DNA of 64,000 bases from Agriotes lineatus (Eukaryota; Arthropoda; Insecta; Coleoptera; Elateridae). The translations under genes and the position numbers were made by a program. Below the pieces are notes generated by a model. The model did no database searches and was not told the DNA's origin. It saw only the letters and a program-made list of their open reading frames with translations. This document shows, one piece after another, positions 45,930-58,238 of this stretch. Numbering within the stretch: position 1 is the first letter of the stretch; every line of letters begins with the position of its first letter. Where the stretch lies: assembly GCA_940337035.1 (NCBI GenBank), contig CALNHX010002810.1, forward strand, positions 1 through 64,000. Direction: 5' to 3'.

Positions 45930-47529
45930 TTAATGAGAAACTTGAGTTTGAAGCTGAGAAACAAGATGATCAATATTGGGGTCAATATCACTAGTACACA
46001 GGGGCAAAGTGTTTTCTAAATTAACATCTGTAAGCCGAGTACGATGCTTATTTTTATTAATGTTCAAGATTGAAAAAAGCTGCTCACATTTATACGTGCT
46101 TCCGAATGTGCAAATTATTTTTCGTGCGAAAACTCTCAGCTGTGGATACTTTTCTTCGGAAAGGTATGTTCTGTAAAATTCGCTTAGTTCCACATCATCA
46201 AATTTAGACTTCAAATATGAGTCTTTTTGAAGCTCGATCAACTCCATTTGTAGGTGAAGCGGAGCATCTTTCACATTACACTTACAAGGATTTGCAAAAA
46301 TATTGAAAGTGCTATCCATATTCTTAAAATCGGTAAACCGATCAGTGAATTGCTGTGACAGTAGTTTCAGTTCTTCAGCATAGCGACCGTGTTCAGTGTT
46401 TTCGTGACTGATAACGTTAAAAAATGAAAACAGTTTTTACTTCTCATTTGTGTTTCCCACAAGCAAATTTTGTTTTGAAAAGCTTTAAGATGACTGTACA
46501 GCTGATTTACCAATTGCCCTTGTTTTTGAAACTTCAAGTTCAGGTCGTTTAAGTGACCTGTGATGTCTACCAGGAATGCCAAGTCACAAAACCATGTTGG
46601 ATCACAAATTTGCCGCACGTTTTCTCTTTCTTTTCCGTAAAATCAGCTATTTCTTTTCTAAGGTCATAAAATCTTTTTAGCATTTTACCTGTCCTTAGCC
46701 ACCTTACTTCGCAATAGTATGTCACATCATCGTGTTCTGAAGAGAGTTCATCTAAAAATGCTTTAAACTGGCGATGGTTAAGACCGCGGGGTCTAATGAA
46801 ATTGATGGTATTTACTACCACATCCATAACGTTTTTCAATCGAATGGACTTAGAGCACAAGTTTTGTTGGTGAATAATGCAATGCAGAATTTTTAAATCA
46901 CATTCTTGCACATTCATATCGGGTGTTCTTTCCTTCAGAATTCCCATAAAACCGTTTATTGCACCATTTGTGCACACTCCAACTAATTTACACTTCTGCA
47001 AACCATACTGCTCAAAAGTACTTTGCACCTCGGCAAAAATATCTTTTCCAGTAGTGGTCCCTTGTAGAGGCCGTAAAGCAAGTACTTACGTCGAACAACA
47101 GTACGTCGCGATAAGCTCACTTTCTCAAACTCTTTCTTCTTTTCTGGGCACAAAAATTCTGCAACATCTACTAGGCACTCTTTAACAAACTGTCCCTCAG
47201 AAAATGGCTTCGATGTTTTCGCTAGTTTGGAACTAACTATAAAACTAGCTTTAACAACACTGTCTAGATTTGATCCGTGCGGATGGAGCATTTGTTGCTG
47301 TTTTTTAATTTTATTCTTTCTTAACTGGCCCGTAAGTAAATTATATTGAGCGAAATGCTTGCTGGAGTAATGCCGCTTCATACTGTATTCTTTTAAAACA
47401 TAAATTGCTTCATTGCACAACAAACACGTAGGTTTACCACTTTGCATGATTAAAAAAGCATTCATCAGTCTATTTGTTTTGGAATTGACGACATTCTGTG
47501 TCCACTTTCCGCTTTTTTAAACCAGACAT
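45930..47529 (-). pseudogene. Broken hAT transposase (GTF2IRD2-like group)
   Basis: Start-like MSGLKKRKVDTECRQFQNK at 47529 is followed by a stop and a frame change. Then comes a BED-type zinc region (GKPTCLLCNEAI to MKRHYSSKH), the conserved KASKPF-like and CPEKKKEFEKVSLSRRTVVRR blocks, the central block (STFEQYGLQKCKLVGVCTNGA) and the C-terminal hAT dimerisation block (FGSTYKCEQLFSILNINKNK). The coding is split over frames 47465-46983, 47028-46567, 46618-46367 and 46319-45930. Between TVVRR and the central block about 60 residues are missing; this is where the first catalytic Asp (DEST-like) belongs. It cannot make an active enzyme. Homologues include domesticated vertebrate proteins, but here it is a dead transposon. 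Confidence 0.85.
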
Positions 47530-47934
47530 CTTGATAGATGAGCTGAATTTGCTTGAATATTTCCCGCGTTTTTTCTTGTCAGTTGTTAAGAAGTAATGAG
47601 TTGACACGCGCGCTGAGCGGTTTATATATTACCCGCAATAAGCAACTAGAATACTCTCGATCGTATGCGAATATGCGATGCGAGCAGTAAGAGCCGACTG
47701 TTATGACTAACGTTATGAGTAACGCTTCAAGATCATCGGACGGCTTCCCGAATGTTTATCTTTATCTGTTTGTCTCTTTCTAACGACTATTTCTGACTCA
47801 ATCTGTGGCGTTCCACTGCGTACGCTTAATAATATTTTTTATTTTATATTTATTTTATTATTACTGTTGTTTGACAGTAATTACAAATAAACTATGTGTG
47901 CTAAATCCTTAATTTTTTTGCGCGTTATTTGAAA

Positions 47935-48009
47935 TTTCTGAATCTCTCGCGGGCCGGATTGAAGCTGGCGGAGGGCCGGATCCGGCCCGGGGCCGTAGGT
48001 TGCTCATAT
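47935..48009 (-). repeat. Probable 5' terminal region of the hAT element
   Basis: A GC-rich patch with GGCCGGA and GGCCCGGGGCCG repeats, read inward on the minus strand as GAGCAACCTACGGCCCCGGG. hAT elements of this group end in GC-rich GGCCGG sequences next to a CAACC-type terminus. The opposite end is not visible and may be lost beside the LINE tail at 45840. Confidence 0.5.
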
Positions 48010-50735
48010 GAGACTTAGGCGATATATAGGTAAAACCTCTTGACTCATTTTCAACTCTTCACGTTGCAAGTATTTTCACATACTAATAAAAATAATGTGA
48101 TTGCTTATAATTTAAAAAGACCGCAAAACACGTACTTTACGACACGTTCTCACGTCAGAAATGCATGTAATTGAAGGCAAAATCTAAGCGCAAGTTGCTG
48201 TTGTAATATTAAAGTAGAGTGAGTTCTGTGTCTCTATGCAGCTAAAATTATCTTTAAAAATTCTTTAATAAATTTGTTTAATAAAACGTTAACAAAATAC
48301 TATAAGAATCAATGTAAATTTTAATAATTCAAACAACAAATCACATTACTCCATTTAAATGCATGTAAATTAACACACACACACATACTAAATAACTTCC
48401 TAAATTTCCCAAAAATATGGCCGCAGCCGACAAGGGGGCTTCGACGCAGGGTCTCGGGTCCCGGCTGCCGGCACAGCCTTACAGCGCAGGTCTGCCGCCC
48501 CTGCACTCACTTGCGCCCCACAAAGGCCACCTCATGGCGTCACAAATGGGGTACTATGCGCGTTCCACTACTCTAGGACTCAAACAACATGGCAGCTGGG
48601 GCTGCGACCCACGACCAACACGTCAGGGACCCACTCCCGGTCTAGAACCGGCATTACATATCTACTATCATCGTCACTTTTATTTGTTACTGGTTTAAAA
48701 ATCGTTGTTTGACTGCAGTAACATTGTCGCCCACTCGTGTATTCATGTGCTCCGACATTATAAACTTCTCTTTGCCTGTTATAGTATCTACAAGGTATTG
48801 GAAGGTGTCATAGAACGTCGATATATTTAATTTCTATAATGTTATAAACAACCGACTTATGTAATATGACGCTTACTCCAGCTTGAGCTCTGTTTCCTTT
48901 ATTAACGTCACTCTATGCTAAAGAGAAAAGCAGTGAAGGTGGCAGGTTGTGTCGAACTAACAATGAAAATATTCTTATGAATGCGAACAGTGGCTCAACG
49001 CCTAATTCCAAAATTTTCAAACCTTTTTGGTTAGTCTTAGTTCTTGAATAGCAATCGTTTAGCTTCAGTTCAGTGTTTTCTCGTTTATATTTTAATCTTA
49101 GCATTCCACTAAAGATAACAATTTAGATGTCGTACAAGTTTTTTCATAAAGTAATAAATTGTGATAAGGGTTTAACTTTCGCAATTTCATAAAAACGCTT
49201 CGACGATTATTTATAAAGGTGCAGCCTAACATTTGCATAAGTCATGAGAAAGTAAATAAAAATTTGAATTTAAAGTAAAGTCGGGTCGCAAAAATAGATG
49301 TTTAACGAAACAATGGACATTCAAATCGAGATAATCTCAAGAAGTCCAAACCCCGTCTGGTTGAAAAGGCTTCGCTTTTTTTCACTTATTATCGTCATCG
49401 TAAACGCAATCAATTACAAAAGCATACAGTTCTAATTATCTTATTACCAAAAGAACTCCGACGAAGTTGATAAAACTTCGGCATTTTTTCCGCAAAGTTT
49501 TTATCGGAGAAGTCGCTGACGAATTACTAAAATTTGCGAAATGCGAATGTTTCTAGATCGATGTCCAAGTAAGTTGAGGTTGGAGCTCATCGATAAAACT
49601 TCTCTCATTCGCAACTCTTCCTCGTGTTTCTTTAAAAGGCTTTCTTGCTGCGGCGGGCCATAATGTATCCTGGCGGCATAAATCAACATCCTGCGGGGCG
49701 ATTTCACCGGACTAAATGCCGAAATATATCTAACCGGTGATCTAAAAACGACTGAGAAAGTGAAAACCCCTATTCGTTTTGTTGGGACAGCCACGGCTCT
49801 AGAATACCCGCCTCGTTTCGGCAATGATAAAGTTCGGACAGGCAAGGTTTGCTCATTGAATAAAGTTTATCCTGGCATTTCTTAATATTATTCTTCAACA
49901 AAAAAGGTACTTAATTATAAAGTAAAGTATAAAATCCTCCTCTTATTTACCTACAAAACAATTCTAAGCTTTTCCGAGTTATCCTCTTGTTGATTAAGGT
50001 CTAATATTCCTCTCTTATTTACACACACAACAATGCTTATGCTTACCTATCCTATTATTGTCTTGCTGATTTTTAAACGTGCTCCTACAATAAACACTCC
50101 GTTGCGGAATAGAGCAGATGGTAATATTCTGAATATTTTATTTGCAAAATTATCAAAGTGAAACGCAGTTAAAAAGGCACATTAATCTGATTGAACATTG
50201 TTGCAATAGACTCCATCAAAAAACAAACCACCAAAAATATACTACATATGAGAAACAGCTTCATTTTAATTTTAAACTTAATTAAAAGCAATGTCTATTA
50301 GAAAATAACTGTATTCATAAATCCGAACTCAAACTTTCACATTTTCTGTATACTTTTGATGTAGTGAGCTTTAAATCTTCGAATCTACACGTTTTCCAAA
50401 TTTTTTTATCTCCATAATCATGTTTTAGTAACTTATTATAATCGGGTTTTTAGCCATTTAATCTGCTTAAACGCTTACTGTATCTTAAATCTCGTTAATT
50501 CTAAATTATTTTTTGATTACTTTATCGGAAGGGGCAAACAAGCAAAGAGTAACAACGGAGAATGAGGACTTCGAAACCCTGTGAAAATTAATTTGTACGT
50601 AAAGTTAGATAGAACCCTATAACCACGGTAGGTATTCTGTCTTGTCGAAAGTCGTCCGAAATAAACCAACAGCGTCTACCATTCATTTTAGACATGGCAT
50701 AATAAAGAAACTACCGCAGTACAAAGGCATTAAGA
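48010..50735. other. Intergenic; two GC-richer patches, no gene recognised
   Basis: 48417-48670 is a GC-rich island with a 93-codon plus frame lacking any motif. 49290-49900 is of balanced composition with a 114-codon minus frame (49845-49501) that I cannot place. The rest is AT-rich. Confidence 0.4.
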
Positions 50736-51230
50736 AAGCGAAGATTCGACTTGATACGATTGAAGTGAGAAACTTGTGGTAAACTAGTGAAAATTATTAA
50801 TAAAACGAAAATATACATAATATAGGTGCAGGAGACGAAATAGAAATAATGTAGTAAAGGCAAGAAATCATATGTTATGGTGAAAACCACCTCACCAACG
50901 TTGTTGGAGCAATAATCGAAGAATCACTAAAGAACACCGTCGTAGTAAGAGCGAGCGACTGGACAATTTTAATTAAGCCACGTTTGACTGACGAAGTAGT
51001 GGTAAATGTGATTAGCGCTTACACGCCATAAGTTAAGAAAGGAGGAACAGGTAAGTGTAACTTCTATTATGAATTCAATGTAGCTATCAATATCGTCGCC
51101 AATGAGGAAATCCTTATTGTGGGAGCAGATATAAATGTAAACTGTACGTCCAAAGTACTGAGAACTGCAGATGTAAGCACCAGCTTTGGAGCATATGTAG
51201 GTCTACACCAAGGGCCCTTTTAAGCTGACC
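50736..51230 (+). pseudogene. RTE-like LINE endonuclease fragment
   Basis: One frame reads CYGENHLTNVVGAIIEESLK, then VVNVISAYTP, then a stop, then EILIVGADINVNC. In APE-type LINE endonucleases these correspond to the strand with NGVG, the NVISAYAPQ motif and the GGDxN motif (catalytic Asp and Asn). Stops and missing residues show decay. No reverse transcriptase follows. Confidence 0.6.
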
Positions 51231-53049
51231 GTGTTACATCACTCTAACCGTAAATAGGAAAGCAGCAAAGGCAGACGACTTCTCAGCCGGAGCTGATCGA
51301 GGGTTAAAGAAAAGGCTCTAGTCTTAAGTGGGTGCCAAGTAGCAAATAACCCAGCACTTTGATAATCGAATAAAAGGTACAAGTCGAAAGGTGCTACTAA
51401 CCAATTCCTAAAAATAAGAGATTACGGCAAGAGCACAAATAAAATTAGCAGGCATAAAAATCAAATCGGTATAATATCAGCCAAAGTATTCGGCAGTACA
51501 TACACAAATCAAAACAATAAAACACGAAAATCTAGATCAAATATCAGAGAGAAAATATCACATTAATAAGAGTTGTTTTAAAAGTCATAAAAGTCGTTAA
51601 TCAAGGTATAAATATTTTGTATAAATAAGCAAAAAATACAATTTGACTGCAAAATGTAACAATTTGCATTACTGGTAGATTACTCGGTAAAAGAACAATG
51701 CTGCGGTAGAGCTATCAAAGTCTAAACTTTGGGGTCGGGATTGAATTTGACCCTAAATCTACAGATACAAGACACTTCAGATGTTATCAATAATTAACAG
51801 AATGATCCTACAGACACCAAGATCTTTGTTCAGAGTAGGGCATTATATAACCCGTAATACACTTAGTAATTAATTAATTGTGTAAAAAGATTTATTAACG
51901 CAATACCTTGCAAGTAGGGATGCAACTAAATTTAATTCAACCGGGTGATCGGTTACTAACTTGAAGTGAATGTCCAAACCTTAAATTTCAAATACAAAAT
52001 TGCCTCACAAAAAGCAATAATAGCTTGGATGGTACGTGAGACACATCCTAAATTCTCAATTCAAACTAACCTTGACATTGCAACAAAATTATCGAAAGTA
52101 AACAAACAGTGACTCGGGTACTTCAAAATAATTTAAAACAACTGCAAAGTAAACTGCCCTACGCAAGGAATTTCTGTATTATACTGCATTTATGTAGTTA
52201 AGAAGCCAGTTTGGTATTTGCCGTATACATTAAAGCTAACACGAAAACGAAAACATATTAAAAAGAATTCCATACTTACAGGTTGTCAAGGTCGCAATAA
52301 CGTGATCCAATTCCGAAACACACAGAGAAGGCTAGTTCAAAGCTAACCTGTTGCTGATCACCAGGTAGAATACAGGCACATCGGAAACTAGCCAGATGCA
52401 AACTATAACGACAAGCCACAGCGGAAGCCAAGTGTTTACAATGGGTCAGAACGGCAATTTAACGGCTTTTGCAAAAATGAAATCCTCAACATACACATCG
52501 TCAAACGAAAAAGGGAGCCTTGGCTCTCACGACTAAACGTGTTTTCCCATCTAGAAGCTAAATTCGCCCGTTCTAGAAATTGAGCTGAAAATGGAGCACA
52601 ATAGAATCGGGACAAATAATACAAACGGAAACTAGGCCTACCATTAAGATGTTCTGCTCCGTTTTGCCGAAATCGTAGCATGTGCTCGGTCAGGTACAAA
52701 AACATGTTTGATTTTAAAAATTCGCTAAAAATATCTCTTTCAGAAACTCCAAGAATTACCCATGAAACACATCGCAACACCAAAGTGAATTCCCAATACA
52801 GGATGTTAGTAAACATTCCCAAATCAAAATGGATCATTTGACTTCACAAATGTTCACTTTGCCTTCTTTCCTGATTCAGCACAAATTGGCAAATGGCCGA
52901 AAAAGATAATCTGCAGCCTAAAAATTTGGAAAACCTTGAGAAATCCAGGGTAAGCAACCAGAATGCCGTGGAGCTTGAAATGTAGGACATAACATAGAAT
53001 TATTTAGAAAAATTGAGACATCGAAATTAATATAAAACGTAACTTTAGT
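51231..53049. other. Intergenic, no gene recognised
   Basis: The 133-codon minus frame (52837-52436) lies in DNA of balanced composition but shows no domain I recognise; the surrounding sequence may be repeat-derived. Confidence 0.35.
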
Positions 53050-53310
53050 TTAGGTGAGCGGATAGCCCGGCGAGAAAATGCTCGCCTCTCAAGCTGCTTG
53101 GAATCCCGGAGGGCTCTAGAAGCATTTTAAAAATCGTACGCTCCGAAGCTACCACGCTAACCTGTGGTAGTCGTTAACCCCTAACCAATGAAACTCTTCC
53201 TCAATTTCAACGGGCAAGGCTAACCACCTACCCGGCCTAAGGGCAAAGAGGGCTCATAGAACCACTTTGTGGTTAAAACAGGCCACTGGCCAGTTGAAGA
53301 AGAAGAAAAC
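53050..53310 (+). repeat. Retroposon 3' end with (GAA)n tail
   Basis: A GC-rich segment ends in GAAGAAGAAGAA (53297-53308) as it returns to AT-rich DNA. The short-repeat tail implies a LINE or SINE on the plus strand. A local hairpin (GAACCACTTTGTGGTT) lies near its end. Confidence 0.45.
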
Positions 53311-54789
53311 TTTATTTTAATTAGATTGTAGATGATATTTGATTTATCAAAGATACTGCAACTAAATACGTAACTACTTATAAGTGACTTTTGACCCGTA
53401 ACAACTACTATTTATAACTGTTATAATTATAACTATAAAGGCATATGCCAATTGCTACCAATAAAGAACCGTTTACGACATATAACGAGCTTGCTACCAT
53501 TAAGCGATGGAGGTCGACTCGCAGAGGCAACGAGCTAATGACTCGGAAACAAAGCAAAACTAGTAGCTCTATATGATAAACAAAAAGTTTTTCAGGGTAC
53601 CTGGTTGCGATGCAATGCATTGATGTACGACAGTGGTTCCTCTAATCCGATCAGATATCAATAGGAAATTTCGCGGTACTTTAAGACGATACGGGAATCG
53701 AAAATTTAAATTTCAAAAATGAGCTTGATGATTGCTGATCTCAACTCAAACTTAACTATCCTGCCCCGTGTCGGGCTAAACCAACCCAAATTACTAATCC
53801 CGTCTTCTTTCTTTCTTTCTTTGAGCGCTTAATTTTTAAACATTAAATATATTTTGATAGTTGCGGACTAGGACTGCCGATCTATTGTTAAAGAAAATTT
53901 AAATTATTATCTTTGGATTAAAAATAAATGATTATTGAAGTTAGCAAAGAGCAATTTATAATTAAAGAGTAAATAATTAGAACAGACTATAAGATAGTCT
54001 GAAACAATATGAAAGTCACAAGCTGAATTAATATTTAGTTACCTGAAATTTGTTAGATTAATTAAGAAAATGTACTGTATGTAGTAAAAACTAATTCAGG
54101 ATGTTAGTTTAATACTTTATGTTTAAAATTGAGAATTGCTGTAGTAAAAATTATTATTAGATATCAACTGATTTCGGTTTTTAAAAAGTTAGACATAATT
54201 ATTTTGTATTGAAAATAGATTACTAAATAAACCATTTTATAATCAAAGTGTATTAATGGAATGATATACAAGGCTGTAAAGAATTAAATTAAGTTAAACG
54301 AAATGAAATAAATGAGAATTTTAAAAACTGAGACTGGCTTTAATGTGAAGAAGGGGGCCATACAGTTAATAAGGGAATAACTACGAAAATTGGAATTGGT
54401 GAGATGAGTGCATACTAATTGGGTTGACTGGAGGAGCTGTGGTGTGGATTTCTGTCAATACGTAGATAATAATAATAATGGTGAGGCACTAACACCCCAT
54501 GAAGGAGCTTACCTGTGAATAATTTGAACGGGTATGCTGGCATATTCTTATTAATGGATTAATTTATTATAAGCTGGAATGGGAATTGCTGATTCGAGTT
54601 CGTGTGGGTCGCAGTAGAGGTGAGGACATCTATGAATTGGATTTTCATTGGTGTTACATTCCAATGTTAGCAGCATATTCGCGCCTGAAATTAGGCAACT
54701 TAACGTGCGTTTAGCTTCGCTTTTTACCCGCATTTGTAGTGTGCAATTTTTAAGTCGATAGCTTGACCATTAGGGGGCGCATTCATCTG
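53311..54789. other. Intergenic with a LINE tail fragment
   Basis: 54472-54510 repeats the LINE terminus found at 34334-34371 (minus strand, CTCACC then ATT repeats). Otherwise AT-rich with no gene recognised. Confidence 0.5.
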
Positions 54790-54797
54790 ACGCGCTA

Positions 54798-56504
54798 TAC
54801 AGTGACTATATAATCACAGTGTGGCCATACAATTGTTGGCTGGTACTTTTGAATCCAATGTCAAAATCAGATTTTGCGAAAAACCATGGTGATGTAATAA
54901 AAAAATAGAATTTTTTTAACGGTGTAAGCGACGTTTGGTAACAAAAAATTACTAAAGTCAAAATAAAATTTGACAGTTCATTTGCTGAAGTGAAAGATTG
55001 TTATTCAAAATGACTGATCTCTCAAATACAATAAAATACCACAAAGCCGTTTAAATTTTGAAGAAATATGAGTCATACGGTGTCTTCAATTTATTACAAT
55101 TAATGGAAATTGGAAAGTTCAAATCCAAAACACAAATGATATAGCATCTTCTCGGTAATTTAATATGCTTTATTAAAATCTAAATTATATTAGATAGGTA
55201 CATGGGCTAAACCCCAATATAGCCCACTGGTGCTTAGGCGCATGCGCGTGATAATGTGATTCTCAGTTTGTCGGAGGTTCTACAAATGTTCAGACAATGG
55301 AGGCAAAACACGGGAGTCTCATGCCGGGCCCAATCTTGACTGCCGTCAAGGTGCGATATTAAGTTAGCTGCAGTTGAAGATTTGTGTGCAGTGTTGAATC
55401 CAGGGGGTGACCCATCCGGACAGTACAGAATTCCCTCCCGGAAACATTACCATATCATATTCATATTTTTTTAATCTATAAAAGAACGGGTGAATTGCGT
55501 AGAAATAGGTAAAAATACCCCCCAGAAGTTTCATTTTCCCCCCCGGAGTAAACAGTCTGAATTCAACACTGTTTGTGTGTACTTAGTACAAAAATACCTG
55601 TGCATCACCGTAAAAAAGCAGTTAGTCCAATCGTCGTATATAATTGTGAATTTGAACTTCCCAATGAGTATATCTCTTATTTATAGCTTAAAATCCAGTT
55701 TCACCACTGGCATAACAGTTACTTTATGTTCATATTCCGTAAATGTCAAAATGTACCAGTGGGCTATACTGGAGTTTTCTCGATACATGTTTTATAGGTG
55801 TAAGTACTGAATATTTTGAAGCACGATGAACAACAAAAAGAGATATAATTTAAAATAAGACAATTAGGATTCCTTGGAAATCTTTTCATCGTGTACCCTT
55901 GCTCTGAACGATTGGAGCAACCAAATGCGGAACAACATACCATTTTACGTCTTTTTTTGGGTGGGTTTGTCGTACACTAAAATGCTGTAAAGTGAAATTA
56001 TGAACTACATAATTTATATATTATATCTGTCATTAAGTTTGGACTAACAAGATATAAGTAACTTATTTTTTCAGTAATTTCAAATTGATTTGTAGAATCA
56101 TATGTTATTCAAGATAATATGCAATTGTACACCGCAATAATCTATTGAGCAGTTACTTACGATATTTAAGCAATATAAAACTTACAGGAAAATATTTATT
56201 TCTCTGTTAAATGTTCTAGTTTGTTTGATGTTAATACTAAATATCGTAACTAACTAATTGGCAAACTATAGTTTGGAAAACTCACGGCCACGGGAAAACT
56301 AATGGCGGATTGCATCACGTGATGCGTCGACTCAAATTTTTGACAAGTTATAAAATGCCAATGTCTTATTTTGACATTAGTAACTTTTTGAAACTAAACA
56401 TTTTATACACTGTTAAAAATGACAATAACTTGGAATCCTTTTGCCTTCAACCAATAGAAAACATGACCATCGTATGGCCACACTGTGATTATATAGTCAC
56501 TGTA
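54798..56504 (-). mobile_element. P-like element, copy 1
   Basis: 1707 bp between perfect 33-bp TIRs. The minus-strand THAP start codon is at 55943. A second inverted pair, CCARTATAGCCCACTGGT, at 55214-55231 and about 55755-55772, marks a smaller element of about 560 bp nested inside and shared with copy 2. Copy 1 differs from copy 2 by scattered substitutions and several small indels. Confidence 0.85.
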
Positions 56505-56510
56505 ACGCGC

Positions 56511-58230
56511 TACAGTGACTATATAATCACAGTGTGGCCATACAATTGTTGGCTGGTACTTTTGAATCCAATGTCAAAATCAGATTTTGCGAAAAACCAT
56601 GATGATGTAATAAAAAAATAGAATTTTTTTAACGGTGTAAGCGACATTTGGTAACAAAAAATTACTAAAGTCAAAATAAAATTTGACAATTATTCATTTG
56701 CTGAAGTGAATAATGTTATTCAAAATAACTGATCTCTCAAATACAATAAAATACCACAAAGGCGTTTAAATGTTGAAGAAATATGAGTCATAAGGTGTCT
56801 TCAATTTATTACAATTAATCGAAATTGGAAAGTTCAAATCCAATACACAAATGATATAGCATCATTTGTAGAAATCTTCTCGGTAATTTAATATGCTTTA
56901 TTAAAATCTAAATTATATTAGATAGGTACATGGGCTAAACCCCAATATAGCCCACTGGTGCTTAGGCGCATGCGCGTGATAATGTGATTCTCAGTTTGTC
57001 GGAGGTTCTACAAATGTTCAGACAATGGAGGCAAAACACGGGAGTCTCATGCCGGACCCAATCTTGACTACCGTCAAGGTGCGATATTAAGTTAGCTGCA
57101 GTTAAAGATTTGTGTGCAGTGTTGAATCCATCCGGACAGTACAGAATTCCCTTCCAGAAACATTACCATATCATATTCATATTTTTTTAATCTATAAAGG
57201 AATGGGTGAATTGCGTAGAAATAGGTAAAAATACCCCCCAGAAGTTTCATTTTCCCCCCCGGAGTAAACAGTCTGAATTCAACACTGTTTGTGTGTACTT
57301 GGTACAAAAATACCTGTGTATCACCGTAAAAAAAGCAGTTAGTCCAATCGTCATATATAATTGTGAATTTGAACTTCCCAATGAGTATATCTCTTATTTA
57401 TAGCTTAAAATCCAGTTTCACCGCTGGCATAACAGTTCCTTTATGTTCATATTCCGTAGATGTCAAAATGTACCAGTGGGCTATACTGAAGTTTTCTCGA
57501 TACATGTTTTATAGGTGTAATTTGGCAAAGTACTGAATATTTTGAAGCACGATGAACAACAAAAAGAGATATAATTTAAAATAAGACAATTAGGATTCCT
57601 TGGAAATCTTTTCATCGTGTACCCTTGCTCTGAACGATTGGAGCAACCAAATGCGGAACAACATACCATTTTACGTCTTTTTTTAGGTGGGTTTGTCGTA
57701 CACTAAAATGCTGTAAAGTGAAATTATGAACTACATAATTTATATATTATATCTGTCATTAAGTTTGGACTAACAAGATATAAGTAACTTATTTTTTCAG
57801 TAATTTCAAATTGATTTGTAGAATCATATGTTATTCAAGATAATATGCAATTGTACATAGCAATAATCTATTGAGCAGTTACTTACGATATTTAAGCAAT
57901 ATAAAACTTACAGGAAAATATTTATTTCTCTGTTAAATGTTCTAGTTTGTTTGATGTTAATGCTAAATATCGTAACTAACTAATTGGCAAACTATAGTTT
58001 GGAAAACTCACGGCCACTGGAAAACTAATGGCGGATTGCATCACGTGATGCGTCGACTCAAACTTTTGACAAGTTATAAAATGCCAATGTCTTATTTTGA
58101 CATTAGTAACTTTTTGAAACTAAACATTTTATACACTGTTAAAAATGACAATAACTTGGAATCCTTTTGCCTTCAACCAATAGAAAACATGACCATCGTA
58201 TGGCCACACTGTGATTATATAGTCACTGTA
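56511..58230 (-). mobile_element. P-like element, copy 2
   Basis: 1720 bp with the same TIRs and internal layout. It lacks a 13-base GGGGGTGACCC-type stretch present in copy 1 near 55405 but has extra bases near 56862-56876 and 57519. This indicates the copies diverged after a common origin rather than by a very recent duplication. Confidence 0.85.
57592..57669 (-). pseudogene. N-terminal THAP-domain remnant
   Basis: The ATG at 57669 (minus) opens MVCCSAFGCSNRSEQGYTMK then RFPRNPN. This matches the start of THAP domains: a Cys pair spaced C-x3/4-C, followed by the FP-x-(D/N)-P block. The second half (Cys and His ligands, AVPTLF-like tail) is missing, and after about 26 residues the frame is unrelated AT-rich sequence. 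It may be a first exon whose partners were deleted. The same remnant is in copy 1 at 55943. THAP domains form the DNA-binding part of P transposases. Confidence 0.65.
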
Positions 58231-58238
58231 ACGCGCTA

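Larger units (their letters stand above)
54790..58238 (-). mobile_element. Head-to-tail dimer of a P-like (THAP) DNA transposon
   Basis: Two direct copies (54798-56504 and 56511-58230) each carry perfect 33-bp terminal inverted repeats starting TACAGTGACTATATAATC. The 8-bp sequence ACGCGCTA occurs on the outer left (54790-54797), between the copies (56505-56512, sharing TA with the next TIR) and on the outer right (58231-58238). An 8-bp target duplication plus a THAP-type zinc-finger start inside (57669-57592) points to the P superfamily. Each copy is about 1.7 kb and non-autonomous. Confidence 0.85.

Noticed and set aside
48417..48698. 93-codon frame in a GC-rich patch
   Set aside because: Low-complexity, GC-driven open frame with no motif; it could be a CpG-rich repeat.
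52436..52837. 133-codon minus-strand frame as a gene
   Set aside because: No domain recognised and no neighbouring coding signals; similar-sized frames occur by chance in balanced-composition DNA.
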